In this document: in pieces, positions 23,228-27,380 of the stretch | Position numbering within the stretch: the first letter of the stretch is position 1 | How the letters are laid out: each line of letters begins with the position of its first letter | Origin: Fusobacteriaceae bacterium UBA2433 | GTDB lineage: Bacteria; Fusobacteriota; Fusobacteriia; Fusobacteriales; Fusobacteriaceae | Direction of reading: 5' to 3' | Length of the DNA stretch: 27,380 bases | Assembly: GCA_002342785.1 (NCBI GenBank) | Contig: DDQV01000110.1 | Span: 1 to 27,380, forward strand | Notes under the pieces: model-generated | What the model saw: the letters and a program-made list of their open reading frames with translations, nothing else | Database searches by the model: none | What the model was told of the DNA's origin: nothing | Made by a program: the position numbers and the translations under genes

Positions 23228-24136
23228 TTATTTTAAAATAAATGGTGTTTCTTGATATACGCAGTAGTTAAGCCAATTAGAAAATAAAAGATGAGCATGA
23301 GCTCTCCAAGTTACTATAGGTTCATTTTTTGAGTCATTATTTTTAAAATAATTTTTCGGTAGATCTATATCAATCCCCTTATTATAATCTCTAAAATATT
23401 CCTCTTTTAAACTATTTTTATCATATTCAAGATGACCACTTATAAATATTTGTTTCCTGTCCTCTGTTGCTATCAAGCAAACTCCTGATTCCTCTGATTC
23501 TGCCAAGATCTCAAGGTCTAGTATCTTTTCTATATCTTCTCTTTTTACTGTTGTATGTCTCGAATGTGGAACTAAAAATTCATCATCAAATCCACGGGTC
23601 AACTTTGTTTTAGAATTTAAAATTTTATGTTCGAAAATCCCAAAAACTTTATTTTCAGTTAAATATTTAGGAATTCCATAGTGATAGTATAGTCCAGCTT
23701 GAGATCCCCAACAAATATGCATGGTAGATGTAACTTTTAATTTGGAAAATTCCATTATTTTTTCTAGTTCCTTCCAATATTCCACATCTTCAAATTCAAG
23801 TTTTTCCACAGGAGCACCAGTTATTATAAATCCATCAAAAGAACAATCTTTTATCTCATCAAATGTTTTATAAAAACTTAAAAGATGATCTGCACTTGTG
23901 TTTTTAGAAGTATATGTAGTGGTTTTTAAAAGAGTTATTTCAACTTGAAGTGGCGTATTTCCAAGTAGTCGAAAAAGTTGTGTTTCAGTAATTATTTTAT
24001 TGGGCATAAGATTTAAAATAAGTATCTTTAAAGGTCTTATATTTTGATGAAAAGCTTTTGCACTATTCATCACAAAAATATTTTCACCTATCAAAGTTTT
24101 GTATGCTGGTAGTTTTTTCGGAATTACTATAGGCAT
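23228..24136 (-). CDS. metA: Homoserine O-acetyltransferase of the MetA family
   Basis: The enzyme activates homoserine for methionine synthesis. The 302-residue protein has all MetA features: PLKILILNLMPNKIITETQL, the catalytic cysteine C142 in HICWGSQAGLYYHYG, VFGIFEHKI, and the His/Glu pair in ISGHLEYD. Residue 111 is glutamate (GAPVE). In this family a glutamate at 111 goes with acetyl-CoA and a glycine with succinyl-CoA, so the product is probably O-acetylhomoserine despite the usual 'succinyltransferase' name. The ATG follows AGGAGGG. A TTGATT-17-TATTAT promoter lies upstream. A small hairpin in the leader (24154-24168) sits just ahead of the ribosome site. No SAM riboswitch is visible. 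Confidence 0.93.
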   Translation of the reverse strand: MPIVIPKKLPAYKTLIGENIFVMNSAKAFHQNIRPLKILILNLMPNKIITETQLFRLLGNTPLQVEITLLKTTTYTSKNTSADHLLSFYKTFDEIKDCSFDGFIITGAPVEKLEFEDVEYWKELEKIMEFSKLKVTSTMHICWGSQAGLYYHYGIPKYLTENKVFGIFEHKILNSKTKLTRGFDDEFLVPHSRHTTVKREDIEKILDLEILAESEESGVCLIATEDRKQIFISGHLEYDKNSLKEEYFRDYNKGIDIDLPKNYFKNNDSKNEPIVTWRAHAHLLFSNWLNYCVYQETPFILK

Positions 24137-24153
24137 TTTATCCCTCCTGTTAA

Positions 24154-24174
24154 CTTACTAAAAGTAAGACAAAT
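24154..24174 (-). promoter_or_regulatory. Small hairpin and ATTTGTCTTA motif in the metA leader
   Basis: CTTAC-5-GTAAG (24154-24168) forms a 5-bp hairpin ending 8 bp before the AGGAGGG ribosome site, and it overlaps the minus-strand 10-mer ATTTGTCTTA (24165-24174). The same 10-mer overlaps the -10 of the divergent gene. A regulatory role is inferred. Confidence 0.3.
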
Positions 24175-24202
24175 TATTGTGTATTATATATATAGTATGA
24201 AA

Positions 24203-24231
24203 ATAATAGCATAAAGAAATTACAAAATCAA
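24203..24231 (-). promoter_or_regulatory. metA promoter
   Basis: On the minus strand, -35 TTGATT (24226-24231), a 17-bp spacer and -10 TATTAT (24203-24208) give a leader of about 60 nt. The 393-bp gap between metA and the YkvI-like gene also holds the promoter at 24434-24462 and the shared 10-mer ATTTGTCTTA in both leaders. Between them (about 24232-24430) I see only AT-rich sequence. Confidence 0.55.
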
Positions 24232-24433
24232 TCTTTCTACTAGTTAAAGTATAATAAATTAAAATAAAGAAAAAAAAGAAAACAAGATTATTTTAAAATA
24301 AGTTCACTGCAAAATAATTAATTAAAAGATTGTCTAACTTATAAAATATATTATACTACAAATAGTTCTCTATAATTTTTTTATAACTTATAAATTTTAA
24401 GTTTCCTTTGTTTTATTTAGAAAGGAATTATTC

Positions 24434-24462
24434 TTGACAAAAAATAAAGGACGCGTTATATT
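24434..24462 (+). promoter_or_regulatory. Strong promoter of the YkvI-like gene
   Basis: A perfect -35 TTGACA (24434-24439), a 17-bp spacer and -10 TATATT (24457-24462) place the start near 24469, 60 nt before the ATG. The inverted repeat GACAAA (24436-24441) and TTTGTC (24461-24466) spans the promoter and could bind a regulator. Confidence 0.75.
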
Positions 24463-24529
24463 TGTCTTATCTTTGTAAAATTATGAAAATAAAACTATTT
24501 CAAAGTACAAAATTTTAAGGAGGACACCT

Positions 24530-25627
24530 ATGAAAGGTAAGATCGATTATCAAGAGATTTTAAAAATTGCAGGATCTTATATTGCTGTATGTATTGGGGC
24601 AGGTTTTGCAACAGGACAAGAAATCATGCTATTTTACTCCTCATTTGGACTTAAAAGTATTTTAGGTGGTTTTGTATGTATGGCATTATTTGTAATTTGT
24701 GGAGTAACTATCCTAAAGACAGGAAATGAAAATGAACTATCTTCAAATAATGAAATATTTTCATTTTTCTGTGGAAAATATATAGGGATGTTTTTTAAAG
24801 CATTTATGCCTGTATTTTTATTTTCTACTTTTGTAATAATGATATCAGGAGCAGGAGCAGCAATAAATCAATATTTTGGAGTTACCCCAAGTACCGGCCG
24901 CATTATCATGATTACTTTAATTTTAGGTTCTTTGTATCTTGGTTTTGAAAAAATTACAAAATTATTAGGTGGACTTGGAAATATAATCATAATATTTTCT
25001 TTAATCATAGGAATAGTTTCTACCGTAAAAAATATAGATGGACTTTCTAAGGTAAATGACGTTATAAAAACTCTTAATATCACAAGAGCAGCAGGTTCAT
25101 GGTGGTTTTCTGGGATCCTTTATGCTAGTTTTAATATATTATTAGCAACAACTTTTTTAGTAGGAGTAGGAAAAACAGTTAAAAATGAAAAAAATTGTTT
25201 GATTGGTGGAACTATAGGTGGTGTTGTCTTAATGGTAGCCATAATAACACTAGACTTGGGAATTTTATCAAATTTATCAGAGATTTATACACAACAAATT
25301 CCTACTTTATTTTTAGCAAAACAAATTTCTCCAATAGTTGCTACTTTATTTATTGGGATACTTATAGGAGGTATCTATACTGCTTCAGTTCCATTACTTT
25401 GGGTAATTTGTGATACATTTACAACAGAAAAAACTAGATCTTTTAATACCTTAGCTATAGTTCTATCTATAATAGGATATTTAGGAGGAAGTTTTCCCTA
25501 TGCCAAACTTGTAAATTTTATCTATCCTACTGCTGGCATTGCAGGTATGTTATTAATAAGTTGTATATTTGGAAAAAATATATTTCAAAGAAACTTCGTG
25601 TATAAAAAAATATTGACTCTAAAGTAA
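24530..25627 (+). CDS. YkvI-family multi-pass membrane protein (probable transporter)
   Basis: The 365-residue protein has about 10 hydrophobic helices and belongs to the YkvI group (COG3949), a branch of the APC/LeuT-fold transporters. The first helix contains the broken-helix motif GAGFATGQE (residues about 22-30), which is where such transporters bind substrate and sodium. Other blocks are SGAGAAINQYFG and ASVPLLWVICDTF. The substrate is not known. The divergent partner metA shares a 10-bp leader motif with it, which hints at, but does not show, a link with methionine or a related amino acid. The ATG has an AAGGAGG ribosome site and a near-consensus promoter. Confidence 0.8.
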   Translation: MKGKIDYQEILKIAGSYIAVCIGAGFATGQEIMLFYSSFGLKSILGGFVCMALFVICGVTILKTGNENELSSNNEIFSFFCGKYIGMFFKAFMPVFLFSTFVIMISGAGAAINQYFGVTPSTGRIIMITLILGSLYLGFEKITKLLGGLGNIIIIFSLIIGIVSTVKNIDGLSKVNDVIKTLNITRAAGSWWFSGILYASFNILLATTFLVGVGKTVKNEKNCLIGGTIGGVVLMVAIITLDLGILSNLSEIYTQQIPTLFLAKQISPIVATLFIGILIGGIYTASVPLLWVICDTFTTEKTRSFNTLAIVLSIIGYLGGSFPYAKLVNFIYPTAGIAGMLLISCIFGKNIFQRNFVYKKILTLK

Positions 25628-25710
25628 ATAATCTTTCTTTATACTAAAATATTTAATATCTTAAAATTTTCTTCATTATTAATTTTTTCAACCTCTTAAT
25701 TCTCCTTCTA

Positions 25711-25810
25711 AGGCCCCTCTAAAAACTTTCCCTTGTGTTTATACATTTTGAAGTTACTCTTCCTAAAATAGAGCCTTCAAACTACTGGTACTACTGGGAT
25801 CTAGAGGCAA
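25711..25810. other. Compact non-coding stretch with nested inverted repeats (possible structured RNA)
   Basis: This stretch is richer in G and C than its surroundings. The outer arms CCTCTA (25716-25721) and TAGAGG (25802-25807) enclose TTTGAAG (25747-25753) paired with CTTCAAA (25775-25781), and inside that CTCT (25757-25760) with AGAG (25770-25773). A 9-bp near-direct repeat (ACTACTGGT, ACTACTGGG) lies at 25781-25798. No open reading frame of note exists on either strand. It lies between the YkvI-like stop and the terminator at 25817-25858, so it could be a 3' UTR structure, a small RNA or a decayed element. Confidence 0.4.
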
Positions 25811-25816
25811 AATTAT

Positions 25817-25858
25817 AAAAATCCCACTATGAGCCTTAAAAGTCATAGCGGGATTTTT
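25817..25858. terminator. Terminator between the YkvI-like and rhodanese genes
   Basis: A 16-bp stem (25817-25832 with 25843-25858) has a 10-nt loop. It is fully paired with one G-U on the minus strand, and has one A-C mismatch on the plus strand. Both ends carry T/A runs, so it can serve both genes, but it is best for the minus-strand rhodanese gene that ends at 25874. Confidence 0.85.
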
Positions 25859-25873
25859 TAACCCTTTAAATTA

Positions 25874-27220
25874 CTAGTCTAAAAAACTTTCTTCATTTAA
25901 GTTTTTAGGCTCACCCTTTAATACTTTATCTTTTGTTTCATCTTTTTCAGACCATTCTTTCCATCCACCATCATATACAGATATCTTATCTAGTCCCATA
26001 GCTTGTGCATAAAACCATACTTCACTAGCTCTCCATCCTGTTCCACAATAAAATGCCAAATGATTTTCAGGATTTATTTTTAAATCTGACCACATCTTTT
26101 GAATCTCTGTGTATGGTCTCATGTGGAATTGATTTATTCCTCTATAAGCTTCTAAATGCCAAGAATCTGATCCTGCCATACCCCACTTAGCTCCCTTAAT
26201 TCTTCCTCTAGGTTTGATATAATCATATCCACTAATCTTTCCTTGATATTCCTTCCAACTTCTAATACTAATAAGATCTGAATCTTTAGATTCTAATAAC
26301 TCTACAGCTTCAGATAAATCTACAATAACTTCTGGATTTTGAGGTACAGTTGCACCAAATTCTTTTACTGGTTCTGGATCTTTCATCTCAGTTTCAACAA
26401 AATATCCTGCATCTTTCCAAGCTTTCATCCCACCATTTATCATTCTTACATCTTCTACTCCAGCATATTTTGCTATAACTCCAAATCTTGCAGCAGCCAT
26501 AGGATCACCATAAACAAGTACAAGGGTATCTGTTGTTATTCCTAATTTTTCCATTTCAGCTTTAATTTTATCATCACTTACTCTGTTCCATAGAGGTCCT
26601 ACTTCTACCCATCCTGTATGCATCCAATAAGATCCTGGAATATGTCCCTCTTTATGAGGTTTCCCATCTTCACTCCAACCTACATTAAATACCTTTACTG
26701 GTTTACCATCATAGTGAGTTACTTTTTTACCATCTAAAAGATCTTTTACCCAACTTACAGGAACTATAGTTTCATATCTTTTTAATTTTTCAAGTGGTAG
26801 TGAGTTATCTGCCCATTTTTCTATTCCTTTATCAAAGATAGAAACTGTATATCCTTTTTCCATAAGGATATCAGCCATAATTTTTGATTCATCTCCATAT
26901 AAAACTATCTCATTTCCATTTTTAATTCCTTTTCTTTCAAGAGCTTTTTCTACCTCTCCATCTTTTAATGCACTGACAGGATAGTTTACTGCTCCTGGAA
27001 TATGACCATTAATTTTATTTCCTTTTATATCCCATCCATTATACTCATCATAACTTCTAGTATCCATCAATACTATATTTTTATCTTTTTTCATATTTTG
27101 AACTTGTTTTACACTTACGACTTTTTCTTTTATAACTACTTCTGTTTTTTCTTCTGCATTATTACTACAACCTACCATAGCAAATGTAACTGTTAATATT
27201 GCCAATAATTTTTTTAACAT
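25874..27220 (-). CDS. Lipoprotein with three rhodanese domains (sulfurtransferase)
   Basis: The 448-residue protein has a lipoprotein signal (KKLLAILTVTFAMVGC, lipobox C18), so it is probably anchored in the periplasm. Three rhodanese units follow. Unit 1 (about 35-142) has LMDTRSYDEY, GHIPGAVNYP and the active-site position IVLYGDES without cysteine. Unit 2 (about 152-277) has GHIPGSYWMH and LVYGDPMAA, again without cysteine. Unit 3 (about 296-428) has IRSWKEYQG and the intact loop CGTGWRAS with C392. So only unit 3 can carry sulfur, and units 1 and 2 are structural or regulatory. Rhodaneses move sulfane sulfur from thiosulfate or polysulfide. The ATG follows AGGAGG. The physiological donor and acceptor are unknown. 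Confidence 0.88.
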   Translation of the reverse strand: MLKKLLAILTVTFAMVGCSNNAEEKTEVVIKEKVVSVKQVQNMKKDKNIVLMDTRSYDEYNGWDIKGNKINGHIPGAVNYPVSALKDGEVEKALERKGIKNGNEIVLYGDESKIMADILMEKGYTVSIFDKGIEKWADNSLPLEKLKRYETIVPVSWVKDLLDGKKVTHYDGKPVKVFNVGWSEDGKPHKEGHIPGSYWMHTGWVEVGPLWNRVSDDKIKAEMEKLGITTDTLVLVYGDPMAAARFGVIAKYAGVEDVRMINGGMKAWKDAGYFVETEMKDPEPVKEFGATVPQNPEVIVDLSEAVELLESKDSDLISIRSWKEYQGKISGYDYIKPRGRIKGAKWGMAGSDSWHLEAYRGINQFHMRPYTEIQKMWSDLKINPENHLAFYCGTGWRASEVWFYAQAMGLDKISVYDGGWKEWSEKDETKDKVLKGEPKNLNEESFLD

Positions 27221-27275
27221 TCTTTCCTCCTGATTATATTATATGTCTGTTATTTTATCACTTTATTCTATTTAA

Positions 27276-27380
27276 TTAAAGTGTTTCAATAAATTTATTA
27301 AAATCATCATAAAAATCTATATCTATATCTATCTCAGATAATGATTTTTTTAATATTTCCATAAAAACTCCCATCTCATC
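27276..27380 (-). CDS. C-terminal end of an unidentified gene (partial)
   Basis: A minus-strand frame is open from the right edge to TAA at 27276-27278 and gives 34 residues (DEMGVFMEILKKSLSEIDID, then IDFYDDFNKFIETL). It contains an ATAGAT triplet-pair repeat that encodes IDIDID. The acidic, helical tail is not enough for a family. The distance to the rhodanese start is 55 bp, and no terminator is obvious between them, so it may lie in the same transcription unit as the rhodanese gene. A short frame at the edge could also be chance, but its composition fits its neighbours. Confidence 0.5.
   Translation of the reverse strand, partial: DEMGVFMEILKKSLSEIDIDIDFYDDFNKFIETL

Noticed and set aside
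24137..24202. SAM riboswitch or T-box in the metA leader
   Set aside because: The leader is about 60 nt with only a 5-bp hairpin, which is too short and lacks the conserved elements of either.
25690..25815. Remnant of an insertion sequence
   Set aside because: The composition is odd, but no transposase fragment, target-site duplication or recognisable terminal repeats could be read. It is kept only as a structured-element candidate.

Overview
This window looks like the chromosome of a low-GC, diderm member of the Fusobacteriota, of the Ilyobacter / Psychrilyobacter / Propionigenium / Cetobacterium / Fusobacterium kind. That is an inference from three things. The DNA is very AT-rich. Firmicute-like genes such as whiA sit beside an AsmA/DUF748 protein that is typical of cells with an outer membrane. 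The metabolism points to amino-acid use (glutaminase, leucine-type dehydrogenase, proC, metA). I see no tRNA, rRNA, CRISPR array, insertion sequence or prophage. Most of the window is ordinary core genome.

Left part, 1-12000, all on the minus strand: glutaminase (glsA) is followed by the first codons of an AGCS-type amino-acid/cation symporter cut by the window edge. A separate gene encodes a very long DUF748/AsmA protein carrying a three-fold tandem 78-residue repeat. Then comes a tight five-gene operon, polA-whiA-ribF-scpA-murJ, with overlaps or gaps of 12 bp or less and a strong terminator after murJ. It joins DNA repair, a cell-division regulator, FAD synthesis, chromosome condensation and lipid II flipping.

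Middle part, 12000-19900: a leucine-dehydrogenase-like gene on the plus strand sits behind a control region with three different palindromes, followed by a small orphan gene. Convergent to these are an HD-GYP protein (c-di-GMP phosphodiesterase type), a DEAD-box-family RNA helicase, a ribbon-helix-helix/WYL regulator, and a three-gene ABC importer of the TrpXYZ type. The importer has a recognisable promoter whose -35 box lies inside a dyad.

Right part, 19900-27380: a 371-bp divergent region full of repeats separates the importer from an orphan type IV prepilin fused to a large C-terminal domain that looks like a surface or carbohydrate-binding fold. This is the most unusual gene here. Next are an XRE-cupin regulator divergent from proC, and metA with a 48-codon rubredoxin-like gene behind it. 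metA carries the glutamate at position 111 that marks acetyl-CoA use. A YkvI-type membrane transporter is divergent from metA. Last is a lipoprotein with three rhodanese domains, of which only the third keeps the catalytic cysteine. A compact, apparently structured non-coding stretch lies between the last two genes. The C-terminal end of an unidentified gene is cut by the right edge.

Terminators are clear in sequence after most transcription units, and several are bidirectional between convergent genes. Promoters often show an extended -10 (TGnTATAAT).
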